Shown: in pieces, positions 16,956-26,717 of the stretch
Layout: each line of letters begins with the position of its first letter
Numbering within the stretch: the stretch's first letter is position 1
NCBI GenBank assembly: GCA_022826505.1
Contig: JAJDUQ010000060.1
Coordinates: 1-41,373, forward strand
Source of the DNA: Gammaproteobacteria bacterium
Lineage (GTDB): Bacteria; Pseudomonadota; Gammaproteobacteria; HK1
Reading direction: 5' to 3'
DNA length: 41,373 nt
The notes under the pieces: model-generated
Databases searched by the model: none
What the model was told of the DNA's origin: nothing
The model's input: the letters and a program-made list of their open reading frames with translations, nothing else
Made by a program: the position numbers and the translations under genes

Positions 16956-18528
16956 CGCGCGAGAGCTGCCGGCCGGGCGCTCCATGTCCGCCGAGCCGTC
17001 AGCGAGCGTTGCCGGTCGTTGGGTGGTGACCGGAACCGGCATGGTGGCGGCGTTCACGATGGTGCTGTCCGGAACCATCGTGAACGTGGCGGTACCGGAC
17101 GTGATGGGAACGTTCGGAATCGGTCAGGGCCTGGCCCAGTTCCTCGCCACCGCCTACCTGGCGACGATGACCGCGAGTCAGTTGCTGGGTCCGTGGATTA
17201 CCGGTTGGCTGGGCCGGCGACTCGCGTTCATGGCGGTCCTGGTGCTCTTCGCGACCGGGGGCCTCGTCTGCGCGGCCAGTCCGTCAATCGACTTTCTGAT
17301 CGCCGGACGAGTGATGCAGGGCTTCTCGGCAGGAATCGTCCAGCCGCTGGTGCTCACGACCATTCTCGGCGCATTTGCGCTGGAGCGGCGGGGGATGGCA
17401 ACCGGCATCTACATCAGCGGCCTGGGGCTCGCACTCGGCTTCGGCCCGGTGGTCGGCGGGCTGACGATCGACGGGCTCGGATGGCGCTACATTTTCCTGG
17501 TCCCGCTGCCCTTCGTCGCGGTTGCACTGGTTCTCGGCGCATTCTTCATGCCGGACGAGGATGGTCCCACGCGGCGAGTGCGGTTCGACTGGACGGGATA
17601 CGCGCTGCTGTGCGTATCGCTCGTCTGTCTGATGTCCGGTGTCGCGAATGGACAGCGCATCGGATGGGCGTCGGACTTCATCACCGGCTGCCTCGGCCTG
17701 GGATTGGTGACCGGTGTGCTGTTCGTCCGCTCTCAACTTCAATCGGACCGCGCCATTCTCGACCTCTCATTGCTCTCGAATCCACGGTTTGCGGCGGCGA
17801 TTGTCGTCACCCTCATCTACGGGGCCGGAAACTTCTGCATTACCTATCTGACGCCGGTGTTCGGCCAGTTCGTGCAAGGACTTACGCCCACCGCGGCCGG
17901 CTTGCTGCTGCTGCCGGCGGGTCTTGTCGTCGTCGTCGTGACGCCCCTGTTCGGGCGCGCGGCGGACCAGTTTCCGCCAGCCGGCCTCATCACCGCGGGA
18001 TTGCTGATTTTCGCGGGCGGAACGTTCCTGCTATCCGGTGCCGACGGGAATACGCCGTACGTTCACATCATGCTCTTCGCGGTCGTGTGCCGCTTCGGCA
18101 TGGCGTGCATCACGCCAACCCTGACCGCGACCGCGATCGCTGCCGTGCCCGAGGACAGACTCAAGCACGGGACCGGGACCATCAACTTCTTCCGCCAGCT
18201 TGGCGGCGCGTTCGGCATCAACACCCTGGTCGCCCTGCTGGAGCGACGGACGGAGTTTCACGTCGATGCAATGGCGGCCACGCAAGGCGCGGACAATGCC
18301 GCCATGCGCGAGATGCTGAACCATGCCCGCGATCTCGTCGCCCCGAGCGGGCTGCCCGACGCGACTCATGATCTCGTCGCCCTGGACTACCTCGGGCAGA
18401 TGATTGCGGCCCAGGCTTCCACCGTCGCGTACCAGGATGGCTTCCTGCTCGTGGCGTTTGTATTCGTCGCTGCGCTGTTGCCCACCTGGTTGATTGGCTG
18501 GCTGGACCGGCGCCGGTTGGCAGCGTAG
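16948..18528 (+). CDS. EmrB/QacA-type MFS drug exporter (DHA2)
   Basis: A 526-aa inner-membrane proton antiporter with the 14 helices of the DHA2 family. Diagnostic segments are LSGTIVNVAVPDVMGTF (motif D1 region), WITGWLGRRLAF (motif A) and the antiporter motif C-like GLGLALGFGPVVGG. It overlaps emrA-like and would form a tripartite exporter with it and an outer-membrane factor that is not encoded here. The start is GTG 16948; ATG 16984 is an alternative that would remove 12 residues without touching the first helix. Confidence 0.9.
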   Translation: MADARELPAGRSMSAEPSASVAGRWVVTGTGMVAAFTMVLSGTIVNVAVPDVMGTFGIGQGLAQFLATAYLATMTASQLLGPWITGWLGRRLAFMAVLVLFATGGLVCAASPSIDFLIAGRVMQGFSAGIVQPLVLTTILGAFALERRGMATGIYISGLGLALGFGPVVGGLTIDGLGWRYIFLVPLPFVAVALVLGAFFMPDEDGPTRRVRFDWTGYALLCVSLVCLMSGVANGQRIGWASDFITGCLGLGLVTGVLFVRSQLQSDRAILDLSLLSNPRFAAAIVVTLIYGAGNFCITYLTPVFGQFVQGLTPTAAGLLLLPAGLVVVVVTPLFGRAADQFPPAGLITAGLLIFAGGTFLLSGADGNTPYVHIMLFAVVCRFGMACITPTLTATAIAAVPEDRLKHGTGTINFFRQLGGAFGINTLVALLERRTEFHVDAMAATQGADNAAMREMLNHARDLVAPSGLPDATHDLVALDYLGQMIAAQASTVAYQDGFLLVAFVFVAALLPTWLIGWLDRRRLAA

Positions 18529-18767
18529 AGGCGGTGGGAACGGACGATGATGAGTGCCAGAATCAGTCCGAGTGTCGAAACGAAATGCGCTCAACACCGG
18601 AGACCCGCCACCTCCCGACAACGGAATGCCGAATGCGCAGCGCGACGCCACGTCTCGATGTTCCTGTGTCAGGAGGCTTCGGCACGGGACGGCTTCCATG
18701 GCGAAATCCGGATTCGGCCGGGTCTTCGAGAATCCGTCAATGACATGGAAGCCGGGACCAGACCGCC

Positions 18768-19895
18768 ATGAACACCAGGAAGAACATCGCCAATGTCGAG
18801 CGCCTGCATGCATTGATGGACCGGGACGGATTGTCCGCGGTGGTGCTGCGCTCGGGAACGAACTTCACCTATCTCGCGGGTTTCGACTACGCGGGGACCC
18901 TGGCTCGGCACCTCGATTTCTCCGATTCTCCGCGGGGGGTGCTCATCGTCTGGCCACGGTCCGGAACGCCGGTTCTGGTGCTCAACCGCTTTGCCGTCGA
19001 TCGTGCACGGCGAGACTCGTGGGTTGAAGACATCGTGGTCTTCGACGATTACGGCGAGTCGCTCTACGCGCGAGCGTCGAGGGTGCTCCACGACCTTGGC
19101 CTTGCGGGCGAACGCGTCGGTTTCGAGAAGACGGTGGTCAGCGCCGCGGACTGGGACGAGCTCGAAGGCGAGCTGCCGTGCGCGGAGATTGTCGACTGCG
19201 CCCGCATGATGGAGGAGGTGCGCTGGATCAAGACTGCGGGAGAGGTCGCGCGCATCCGCGATGCGGCCCGGATTCTCGACGAGGTGTATCTGGACGTGTA
19301 TCCGACGGTACGCGCCGGCGAGAGGGAATGCGATCTCCATGCCCGCCTTGTCGCGGGCTGCCTCGTCAGAGGCGCGAACTGGGCGCATGGAATCTTGAAT
19401 TCGAGTCGGAACACCGTGGTCTACGGCGGCGAGAGCACGTTCGAGTTCAGGGCTGGCGACGTCATCCGCAACGACTACGTCATGTGGTACCGGGGTTACC
19501 CCGGACACCAGTCTCGCACCGTCGTCATCGGGGAGCCGCCGCCCGAGCTGCTCCGGAGGTACGAGACGGTACGCGACATCTACCGGGCAACCGTCGCCGA
19601 GGCGCTTCCCGGGGTTCGGGCCTGCGATGTCCACCGATCTGCTCAGACGGCGTTTGCGCAGGCGGGGCTGGAGGGGCGGGTCGCCATCGCCGGACACAGC
19701 GTGGGGGCGTGGTGGCACCAGCAGGCTCCGTATCTGGTTCCGGCGTGTGACACTCCCATTGAAGCCGGCATGGTGCTCGCGTTCGAACCGCACGTGAACG
19801 AGTTCCATCTCCAGGACATGTACCTGATTCACGGCGACGGCCAGGAGAACCTGTCGCCGCTGTTCTCGACCGATGCTCCCCTGGTGGTCGGATGA
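18768..19895 (+). CDS. Creatinase-like M24 protein with incomplete metal site
   Basis: A 375-aa protein with the two-domain layout of creatinase/prolidase: an N-terminal domain (LHALMDRDGLSAVVLRSGTN FTYLAGF) and a pita-bread C-terminal domain. Metallo-M24 enzymes use Asp-Asp-His-Glu-Glu. Here the first Asp (D236), the His (H310 in GHSVG) and the first Glu (E340 in AFEPH) are kept, but the second Asp position reads His (H247 in GHQSR) and the last Glu reads Gln (Q349 in HLQDMYLI). This argues against a dinuclear metallopeptidase; creatinase itself works without metal. The gene closes the plus-strand cluster, 239 nt after the exporter, and converges on the RND operon. A non-peptidase C-N hydrolase role is likely; the substrate is unknown. 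Confidence 0.85.
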   Translation: MNTRKNIANVERLHALMDRDGLSAVVLRSGTNFTYLAGFDYAGTLARHLDFSDSPRGVLIVWPRSGTPVLVLNRFAVDRARRDSWVEDIVVFDDYGESLYARASRVLHDLGLAGERVGFEKTVVSAADWDELEGELPCAEIVDCARMMEEVRWIKTAGEVARIRDAARILDEVYLDVYPTVRAGERECDLHARLVAGCLVRGANWAHGILNSSRNTVVYGGESTFEFRAGDVIRNDYVMWYRGYPGHQSRTVVIGEPPPELLRRYETVRDIYRATVAEALPGVRACDVHRSAQTAFAQAGLEGRVAIAGHSVGAWWHQQAPYLVPACDTPIEAGMVLAFEPHVNEFHLQDMYLIHGDGQENLSPLFSTDAPLVVG

Positions 19896-19948
19896 CGCTT
19901 GCCGGCCGCTCCCGTGGGAGGAGTCGGCGGTCATCGAGTTGCGCGTCA

Positions 19949-22900
19949 CTATTCGTGACGGCCCTCGGCGATCATGACCAGCGTCGGCAGGATGAAGAGA
20001 ATGAACAGGCCCGACAGGACCAGCCCGCCCAGCATGCTGACGACGAGAGGCACCAGGAATATCAGCTCGTCGCTTCGCTCGTAGAGCAGGGGAGACAGTC
20101 CCAGCACCGTGGTCAGGCTGGTCAGCAGCACCGCACGAAAGCGGTGACGGGTCGCCGCGGACACCGCGGCAATCGCCGGAATCCCGGCGCCTTCCCGGCG
20201 AATCGTGTTGTAGCGGTGGAGAAGAACCAAGGCATCGTTCACGATGACACCGCCGACCCCGATCACGCCGAACAGCGACATGGCGGTGAAGTCCCACCCC
20301 AGGATCCAGTGACCCAGCACCGCGCCGGCAAATGCGATGGGGATACCCACCACGGCAACGAGCGGCTTCCAGTAGCTGCGAAGAAAACCCGCCATGAGCG
20401 CGTACATGGCAAGCAGCGCCAGCGGAACCGTCACACCCAGGGTTTCCAGCATGGCCCTGGTGTCTCGGGCGGCTCCGTGGGGCTCGATCTTCAGGCCGGG
20501 ATAGGTAGCGAGAAGATCGGGAATGAACTCCTGGTTGATCTTTCGCCTCGCCTGAATGGGGGTGATGGTCGCGTTGTCGGAACGGCCGCTGACCAACGCA
20601 GCGCGTTTTCCGTCGACACGCGTCAACGTCGCCATCTCGCGCCTCTCGGTGAGACGCGCCACCGTGGACAACGGAACCTCCGAGAATGTCGGTGCGTCGC
20701 CGGCACGCGATCGCCCGCCGAGCCCTCCTCCCGAGGGACGAAGAATGCGTTCGTTTGCGAGATCGCGGAGGCTTCGCCGCTGTTCGGTGGGATATCTCAG
20801 CATCACCCTGATTTCGTCGTGCCCACGCTGAATGCGCTGGACCTGTGCGCCATTGAAGTTGGCGCGCAACTGCCTTCCCAACGACGCCGGCGTCAATCCG
20901 GCAGCCTTCCCCGCGGGCGTCAATTCAATCTCGAAATGCCGCTTGCCGAGTGACAGGCTGTCGGAAATCTCGTAGAGGCCCGACATGCCGGCCATGAAGC
21001 CCCTCAGCTCCGTTGCCGCGTGCCTCAACACGTCCTCGTCGTCATGCTTGAGCGCGAAGGCGACGCTCGGCCGCTCCCGAGTTCGCGCGGTCTGGAACTC
21101 CACACTCTCCAGATAGGAGACGTCTCCGATCCGGAGTCTCCACCGTCGCTCGATCTCCGCGGGCGAGGCGGTGCGCATCGGGCGTTTGTGCAGGTGCAGC
21201 CTCACCGACGCCAGGTGACTGGCGTTGCCGTCGTCCTTCCCCATCAACCCGGTCGACGCAATGTTGCCGGCGACGATGCTGATTGAACGAATTGCAGTTC
21301 CGCCAAACTGTTCATTGACGGCGTGGCCGGCGCTGACGAAATGCTCCGCGGTCGCGAGGGTCGCGTCGAACGGCGCCCCGACGGGAAGCCGCAGATCGGC
21401 CTGCACATTGCCGGAAATGCTTGCATTCCTGTCGAGGATGATGATGCGGACGCTCTCCGATCTCAGGAGATATACCGCGGCGACAACCACCAGGGCCGCG
21501 CACGCGAGGGTCAGCGTGATGTTGCGCACGGACCACGAGACCACGGGGCCCACCATTCGATCTCGGACTCCCTCCAACCAGCCACGCAGGTAGTTCTGCA
21601 CTTCGCTCAGCGGAGAGGCGCTCCATGGTCGCTCGTGCGAGAGATGGGCCGGCAAGATGAAGAATGCCTCGATGAGCGACACCAGAAGGACGAAGAACGC
21701 GACGTAGGGGAAGACGTTGACGATCTGATAGTTGGTAGCGGTGATGAAGAGGAATGGCAGGAACCCCAGCACCGTCGTGATCACACCGACGGTGATCGGG
21801 CCCGCGACCGCCCTTGCGCCGGAAATCGCGGCATCCAGCGAGGCCTTCCCCCGTTCGCGTTCCGCGGCAATGCTCTCCCCGACCACCACTGCGTCGTCCA
21901 CGACAATGCCGACCATCAGGAAGAATCCGAAGATCGTTCCCATGTTCAGCGTGAGGTCCGCGGGACCGAAAAAGAGCAGCGAGCCGATGAAGGAGAGCGG
22001 GATCCCAACCGTCACCCATGTCGCGACACGGAGGTCGAACAGCAACACGAGGCAGAGGAAAACCAGCAATGCCCCGATCAGTCCATTTCTCATGATCCCC
22101 GACAGACGATCCAGAGAAGGCTGCGCCCTGTCGTTCCAGATGCTGACGGTGACGTCCCGGGGGGGCTCGTACTTCGCGAGCCAGCGATTGATTTCCCGGG
22201 CCATCCCGACCACGGACTCCACCTCGCTGGCATCGACCCGCACAAGCACCGTGGGCTGACCGTCGAACCGCGTGACGATGGCCTCGTCGACGAACCCGTC
22301 TCGGACCTCGGCGACGTCGCCGAGCGTCACGATGGTGCCGTCGAGTCTCGTGATGATCGGAATGTCCTCGAACTCCTCGCCGAAGCGCCGCTTGGAGACA
22401 GTGTGCAGAACCACCCCGCCAGCTTCGGTTTTCAGCTCGCCGAATGTGAGGTTGAGGGAAGCTCTTTGCAGAATGTTGGACAATTCGTTGAACGTGAGAT
22501 TGTGCCGGCGCAACTCCTCCTCGCTCAGCTCGATGGCTATCTCCCGGTCGCGGGTGCCCTTCAGTTGCACCTGGGAAATGGCCGGCAGCTCCAGCAGTTC
22601 TTCGCGCACGTGCTCCGCCGCGATTCGAAGCTCGTTCTCGTCGGCCGTCGTCGAGGACACCGCGAGCGTCATGACTTCGAGCGCCAGTTGCTGGAGCTCC
22701 ACTTCCGGCTGGTCCGCCGTCACCGGTGGAAAATTCTCGATGCTGTCGACCGCGGCCTGAATATCGTCCAGAACGGTTCCCGCTTCGGCGAACGTCGCCA
22801 GCTCGATACGGATCTGTCCGAAGCCCTCGTTTGCGGTGCTGACGACCCGCGTCACCCCGGCCAGACCGATGACGCTCTCCTCGATACGACGATTGACGTC

Positions 22901-23134
22901 CGCCTCCACTTCCCGAGGCGATGCACCGGGGAAGGGGACCGTGACGGTCACCGTCCGCACGTCGACGGGAGGAAAGTGCTGAACGGCGAGGTGGGTGCCT
23001 GCGAGGATCCCGCCAATGATGAAGAACAGCATGAGCAGGTTGGCGGCGACGGGATTCGCGGCGAAGTACGCGATCGGTCCCGGCAGCGCGGCAGCGCCCG
23101 GCTGACTCACTGATCCGGTGTGCGAGGTAGCCAT
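19949..23134 (-). CDS. RND efflux transporter (AcrB/MdtB type)
   Basis: A 1061-aa inner-membrane proton-driven exporter of the HAE RND group. The first helix is ANPVAANLLMLFFIIGGILAG. The porter-domain start (TVTVPFPGASPREVEADVNR) and TM4 with the proton-relay Asp pair (GIVVDDAVVVGES) are intact. The second half starts with GPVVSWSVRNITLTLACAA and ends with the TM10-12 block (IVNDALVLLHRYNT, LTTVLGLSPLL). Twelve helices and two large periplasmic loops fit the usual length of 1020-1060. It follows its adaptor gene by 12 nt. No outer-membrane TolC-type gene is present, so a shared one must be used. The substrate is unknown. Confidence 0.95.
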   Translation of the reverse strand: MATSHTGSVSQPGAAALPGPIAYFAANPVAANLLMLFFIIGGILAGTHLAVQHFPPVDVRTVTVTVPFPGASPREVEADVNRRIEESVIGLAGVTRVVSTANEGFGQIRIELATFAEAGTVLDDIQAAVDSIENFPPVTADQPEVELQQLALEVMTLAVSSTTADENELRIAAEHVREELLELPAISQVQLKGTRDREIAIELSEEELRRHNLTFNELSNILQRASLNLTFGELKTEAGGVVLHTVSKRRFGEEFEDIPIITRLDGTIVTLGDVAEVRDGFVDEAIVTRFDGQPTVLVRVDASEVESVVGMAREINRWLAKYEPPRDVTVSIWNDRAQPSLDRLSGIMRNGLIGALLVFLCLVLLFDLRVATWVTVGIPLSFIGSLLFFGPADLTLNMGTIFGFFLMVGIVVDDAVVVGESIAAERERGKASLDAAISGARAVAGPITVGVITTVLGFLPFLFITATNYQIVNVFPYVAFFVLLVSLIEAFFILPAHLSHERPWSASPLSEVQNYLRGWLEGVRDRMVGPVVSWSVRNITLTLACAALVVVAAVYLLRSESVRIIILDRNASISGNVQADLRLPVGAPFDATLATAEHFVSAGHAVNEQFGGTAIRSISIVAGNIASTGLMGKDDGNASHLASVRLHLHKRPMRTASPAEIERRWRLRIGDVSYLESVEFQTARTRERPSVAFALKHDDEDVLRHAATELRGFMAGMSGLYEISDSLSLGKRHFEIELTPAGKAAGLTPASLGRQLRANFNGAQVQRIQRGHDEIRVMLRYPTEQRRSLRDLANERILRPSGGGLGGRSRAGDAPTFSEVPLSTVARLTERREMATLTRVDGKRAALVSGRSDNATITPIQARRKINQEFIPDLLATYPGLKIEPHGAARDTRAMLETLGVTVPLALLAMYALMAGFLRSYWKPLVAVVGIPIAFAGAVLGHWILGWDFTAMSLFGVIGVGGVIVNDALVLLHRYNTIRREGAGIPAIAAVSAATRHRFRAVLLTSLTTVLGLSPLLYERSDELIFLVPLVVSMLGGLVLSGLFILFILPTLVMIAEGRHE

Positions 23135-23146
23135 GTCCGGACTCCG

Positions 23147-24328
23147 CTATTGCGACGCGGCGGCATCCGCCACCGCGACCGCCAGTCCCTCCCTGGCGCC
23201 CGGCAACGTGCCTGTGACGACACCTTCGCCCGCGTCGAAGGGCTCCACCACCCAACCTTCGTCCGTGCGTCCCAAAGTCCGTGGTTCGAATGCGCGCAGG
23301 GTGCCCTCCTGAACGACCCAGATGCTGCCTTGATCCTGCAATACCGACTCGGGCACCACGTACACGTCTTCGTACGAAGGTCCGCTGATTTCAATCTCGG
23401 CGAAGGTGCCCGGCAACGGCAGGGAATCCGGTGCATGGTCTTGCGAGAACTCGAGGAACACCGTCGCGAGTCGAGTCTGAGGTGCGATCACCGACGAAAC
23501 GCGGGCCACGGTGGCCTCGTACGTTCCGCCTCGCGTGCGAATCCGCGCGGATCGCCCGATGATGGGGGTCAGGTATTCCAGGTCCCGCGGTTCGATCGGT
23601 GCTTCGATCCGCAACGCCTGCACGCGGTACACGAGGCCCAGATGCGGCGACCGGCCTTCCGCGTCCGGTCCAACGTACTCGCCGACCTCGATCCGGGACG
23701 CGATGACCCGGCCGGGATACGGGAGGGAGACGTCGGTTCGCGCGAGGTCCAATCGCGCCAGCTCCAGCTCGACCCGGGCCTTCGTGAGTTCGGCCCGGGC
23801 CTTTGCCATGTGTGGCTGGCCGCGGATCCAGGATGGAATCTCGGCGCCGGGGTTGTCGCGTTCGAAGGTTCTGGTGCGCTCTTCGCTCCGAGCCTCCTCG
23901 ATTTGGAGCTGGGCCGCGGCGGCTTCGACCGCCGAGGCGGCCGCGTCAACCTGGAGCTTGTATTCGGTCGGATCGATCTTGACGATTCGCTCCCCCGCCT
24001 CGATTGAACCCCCGTTGTCGAATTCCGGAGAAATCCAGACCACGCGGCCCGTCACTTCCGATATGAGTCTCGCCTTTTTCGACAGACCGATCGCGCCCGT
24101 GAGCTCCACGGTCAGTGCCTGACTTGTCGGCGTCGGCTGCACGACGCTGACGACCGGTTTGGTATCTTCCGCCGACAGAGTGGAAACGGTACCGCGTTCT
24201 GTCCGATCGGGCGCCCGTGCGAAGTACAGAGCGACCGCGACGACAGTGAGAATCAGGACAATCTGAAGGAACCCGAGCCAACGGGACGGACCGGCCCGGC
24301 CTTTTGAGTCGTCCGATTTCTGTGGCAT
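23147..24328 (-). CDS. RND periplasmic adaptor (membrane fusion protein)
   Basis: An adaptor of about 393 aa with an N-terminal membrane anchor (LGFLQIVLILTVVAVALYFA), a lipoyl half (LISEVTGRVVWISPEFDNGG SIEAG), a coiled-coil hairpin rich in Ala/Glu/Arg, the second lipoyl half (LPYPGRVIASRIEVGEYV), a beta-barrel (RIEAPIEPRDLEYL) and a membrane-proximal domain with VYVVPESVLQ. ATG 24328 has a GATAGAGAG site; an in-frame ATG at 24373 would add 15 polar residues. It is the first gene of the two-gene RND operon and diverges from tatD. Confidence 0.93.
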   Translation of the reverse strand: MPQKSDDSKGRAGPSRWLGFLQIVLILTVVAVALYFARAPDRTERGTVSTLSAEDTKPVVSVVQPTPTSQALTVELTGAIGLSKKARLISEVTGRVVWISPEFDNGGSIEAGERIVKIDPTEYKLQVDAAASAVEAAAAQLQIEEARSEERTRTFERDNPGAEIPSWIRGQPHMAKARAELTKARVELELARLDLARTDVSLPYPGRVIASRIEVGEYVGPDAEGRSPHLGLVYRVQALRIEAPIEPRDLEYLTPIIGRSARIRTRGGTYEATVARVSSVIAPQTRLATVFLEFSQDHAPDSLPLPGTFAEIEISGPSYEDVYVVPESVLQDQGSIWVVQEGTLRAFEPRTLGRTDEGWVVEPFDAGEGVVTGTLPGAREGLAVAVADAAASQ

Positions 24329-24689
24329 CTCTCTATCCCATTGCTTGTCTGGAACTTCTTCAGGTACTGGCACGTGAACAGAGTGAGGGTGCGGGAAGCA
24401 TCAGAGCGCTCGTGGCGCTTCCGGAATCGGACGGCGTTGTGCCGAAGAGACATCGTCCGGATGCGATGCACCGGTGCCCCGGAAAACAGCATGAGGACCT
24501 GGAGCCATTGCCGGTCGTTGGGGCGAATCGCCCCGTGTCGATCGCATTGCGGCAGTCAGGACCGCCACGACCTTGTGCCGTGTCAGTCTATCACCATGAA
24601 TCTGCGAGAAAACCTCGTAGCCCGATGAATTGTCGACCTGAAGCACAAGGACTGTCGAGGTATCGGAAGGAGTGTGTGCGGGAGCTGAC
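24329..24689. other. Divergent intergenic region, RND operon/tatD
   Basis: No gene is supported. It must hold both divergent promoters, but no clear -35/-10 pair stands out. A perfect GGGGCG-AAT-CGCCCC hairpin lies at 24520-24534 without a T-run. Confidence 0.4.
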
Positions 24690-25487
24690 ATGGAGCTTGT
24701 CGATATCGGTGCGAATCTCGGCCACGAATCGTTCCATGATGATCGTGAGCGAGTGATCGCACGTGCGCGAGAAGCCGGCGTCGCGCATATCGTGGTGACC
24801 GGTGCGAGCGAGTTGGAGAGCGTGACTGCGCTCGATGTTGCCCGCACCGTGCCGGGGGTTCTGTTCTCCACCGCCGGAGTCCATCCGCATCATGCGAAGG
24901 AGTGGCATCCGGGAACCGCCAAGGCGCTGGAGTGTCTGGCCGCGGAGCCCGAGGTCGTGGCGATTGGAGAGACGGGGCTCGACTTCAATCGCGACTTCTC
25001 GCCGCGTCCCGATCAGGAACGGGCATTCGAAGCCCATCTGGAGCTGGCGGCGGGGCTCGGGATGCCCGTGTTTCTGCACGAGAGAGATGCGCACGAACGG
25101 TTCCTCGCCATTGTCGCGCGGTGGCGCGACCGGCTTTCGCGTGCCGTCGTGCACTGCTTCACCGGTGACGAAGCGGCGCTGGACGCCTATGTCGATCTGG
25201 ATCTCCATGTCGGGGTGACCGGCTGGATATGCGACGAACGCCGCGGCCTGCACCTGCGGGACATCATCGCGCGGGTTCCGCTCCATCGACTCATGATCGA
25301 GACCGACGCGCCGTATCTCCTTCCTCGCGATCTCGTTCCGAAGCCGAAGTCGCGCCGCAACGAGCCCATGCATCTTCCCCATATCCTTCGGGCCGTGGCG
25401 GGCGCTGTCGGCTGCGAGCCGGACACGCTCGCGCAATCCACGACCGAGACGGCAAGACGGTTCTTCGGGTTGCCGAATCCGGGTTGA
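24690..25487 (+). CDS. tatD: TatD-type metal-dependent DNase
   Basis: A 265-aa amidohydrolase-fold nuclease matching E. coli TatD closely by eye. It opens with ELVDIGANLGHESF (TatD-type DIGVNL rather than the YcfH-type DSHCHL), then AGVHPHHAKEWHP, VVAIGETGLDFNRDFS, HERDAHERF, AVVHCFTGDE, GVTGWICDERRGL and IETDAPYLLPRDLVPKPKS RRNEPMHL. The metal-binding Glu (GETG), His and Asp (ETDAPY) residues are present. TatD is a 3'-5' exonuclease linked to DNA repair; despite its name it is not part of the Tat exporter. ATG 24690 gives the family start; the gene stands alone. Confidence 0.95.
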   Translation: MELVDIGANLGHESFHDDRERVIARAREAGVAHIVVTGASELESVTALDVARTVPGVLFSTAGVHPHHAKEWHPGTAKALECLAAEPEVVAIGETGLDFNRDFSPRPDQERAFEAHLELAAGLGMPVFLHERDAHERFLAIVARWRDRLSRAVVHCFTGDEAALDAYVDLDLHVGVTGWICDERRGLHLRDIIARVPLHRLMIETDAPYLLPRDLVPKPKSRRNEPMHLPHILRAVAGAVGCEPDTLAQSTTETARRFFGLPNPG

Positions 25488-25654
25488 TGCACGGGCTGAC
25501 AAATGCGAGGTTCCGACCTTCCCGCATGCACCCTCCCTTCAAGGCGAAATTCGAGTAGCGTATCGGTACCCTTGCTTGCCGGGGGTTTGACCGGTTCAAG
25601 CTGTCGAACGGGCGCTTGCGCTGTCGGCAACCAAGATCCGTCGAGGAATCGAGC

Positions 25655-26527
25655 ATGATTTCGCAACACCAGGTCGACGAATTCTGGCGCGACGGCGTTC
25701 TCGTCGCCGAGGACGCGGCGGACTCGGGACAACTTGCGGCCCTGCGCGAGGTCCTCGACGGGTGGATCGACGAGAGCCGCGCGCATGACGCGCCCTTCGG
25801 CCCGCCCACTGTCGATGGACGGGCACGATTCGATCTCGCGCCGGAGCACACCGCCGAGGTCCCCGCTCTGAGAAGGGTCAACAACCCGAGCGAGGTCGAC
25901 GACACCTACATGGAGGTCATGCGCGACTCCGCGATGACCGACATGGTTGCCGCCCTCATCGGTCCGGACGTCAAGCATCATCACTGCAAGATCAACCTGA
26001 AGCTGCCCGGCACCCACACCGAGGTGCGCTACCACCAGGACTTCGCCTACACGCCGCATACGAACGACGATGTGGTGACCGCCCTGCTCATGCTCGACGA
26101 CATGACACCGGACAACGGCTGCCTGATGGTGGTGCCGGGCAGCCATCGAGGGCCGATGTACTCGCTGTTCGACGGCGACCGCTTCACCGGCTTCGTCGCT
26201 CCCGGCGAGGAGCGAACGCTGCGCGAGTGCGAGGAGCCCATCCTCGGTCGCGCCGGCAGCGTGTGCCTGATGCACACTCGACTCGCGCACGGCTCGGAAC
26301 CCAATCGGTCGGCGTCGCCGCGCGGGCTCTACATCTGCGTCTACAGCGCCGCCGATGCCTTCCCCATCGCGCGCAATCCCATGCCCAACCGGAACGAGGG
26401 CATGGTCGTGCGCGGCCGGGCCACGCGCCGGGCGCGGCTTTCCGAGGCGGTCATCGAGCTTCCGGAGCAGCCGGTACGGGCCTCGTTCTTCACCGTGCAG
26501 GAGGAGGCGGGCGGCGAGGCGGTGTGA
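25655..26527 (+). CDS. PhyH-family Fe(II)/2-oxoglutarate dioxygenase
   Basis: A 290-aa phytanoyl-CoA dioxygenase-like enzyme. The iron ligands are H127-x-D129 in RYHQDFAY and H212 in RLAHGSEPN, with R218 placed to hold 2-oxoglutarate. LMLDDMTPDNGCLMVVPGSH RG is the usual core. The N terminus MISQHQVDEFWRDGVLVAED is typical of PhyH enzymes and supports ATG 25655. Bacterial members hydroxylate varied small molecules (ectoine, phosphonates, halogenated or amino compounds). It is followed after 190 nt by an aminotransferase on the same strand and, further on, by an HD-domain protein; the three may share a pathway. Confidence 0.92.
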   Translation: MISQHQVDEFWRDGVLVAEDAADSGQLAALREVLDGWIDESRAHDAPFGPPTVDGRARFDLAPEHTAEVPALRRVNNPSEVDDTYMEVMRDSAMTDMVAALIGPDVKHHHCKINLKLPGTHTEVRYHQDFAYTPHTNDDVVTALLMLDDMTPDNGCLMVVPGSHRGPMYSLFDGDRFTGFVAPGEERTLRECEEPILGRAGSVCLMHTRLAHGSEPNRSASPRGLYICVYSAADAFPIARNPMPNRNEGMVVRGRATRRARLSEAVIELPEQPVRASFFTVQEEAGGEAV

Positions 26528-26717
26528 GCGCCGTAGCAAACGCACGCCCCGAAGCCGGAGGGCGGTGTCGGGGGGACAACGGGATGCCGGCGCAGCGCCT
26601 GCTGCCGTTCACGAGCGTTGCCCGTTGCGGCGCCGCCGGCAGGTCCAGGGTCGTCGCGCGCGGATTGAACGACCACGTCGGTTCCAAAACGGAGACACGG
26701 ACAATGGAGCGTACACA

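Noticed and set aside
21312-23255. 647-aa minus-strand and 596-aa plus-strand frames overlapping the RND gene
   Set aside because: Both are shadows in other phases of a clear RND transporter; low-complexity composition.
23278-23296. GGTTCGAATGC, similar to a tRNA T-loop
   Set aside because: It lies inside the RND adaptor gene and no acceptor, D or anticodon stems can be formed around it.
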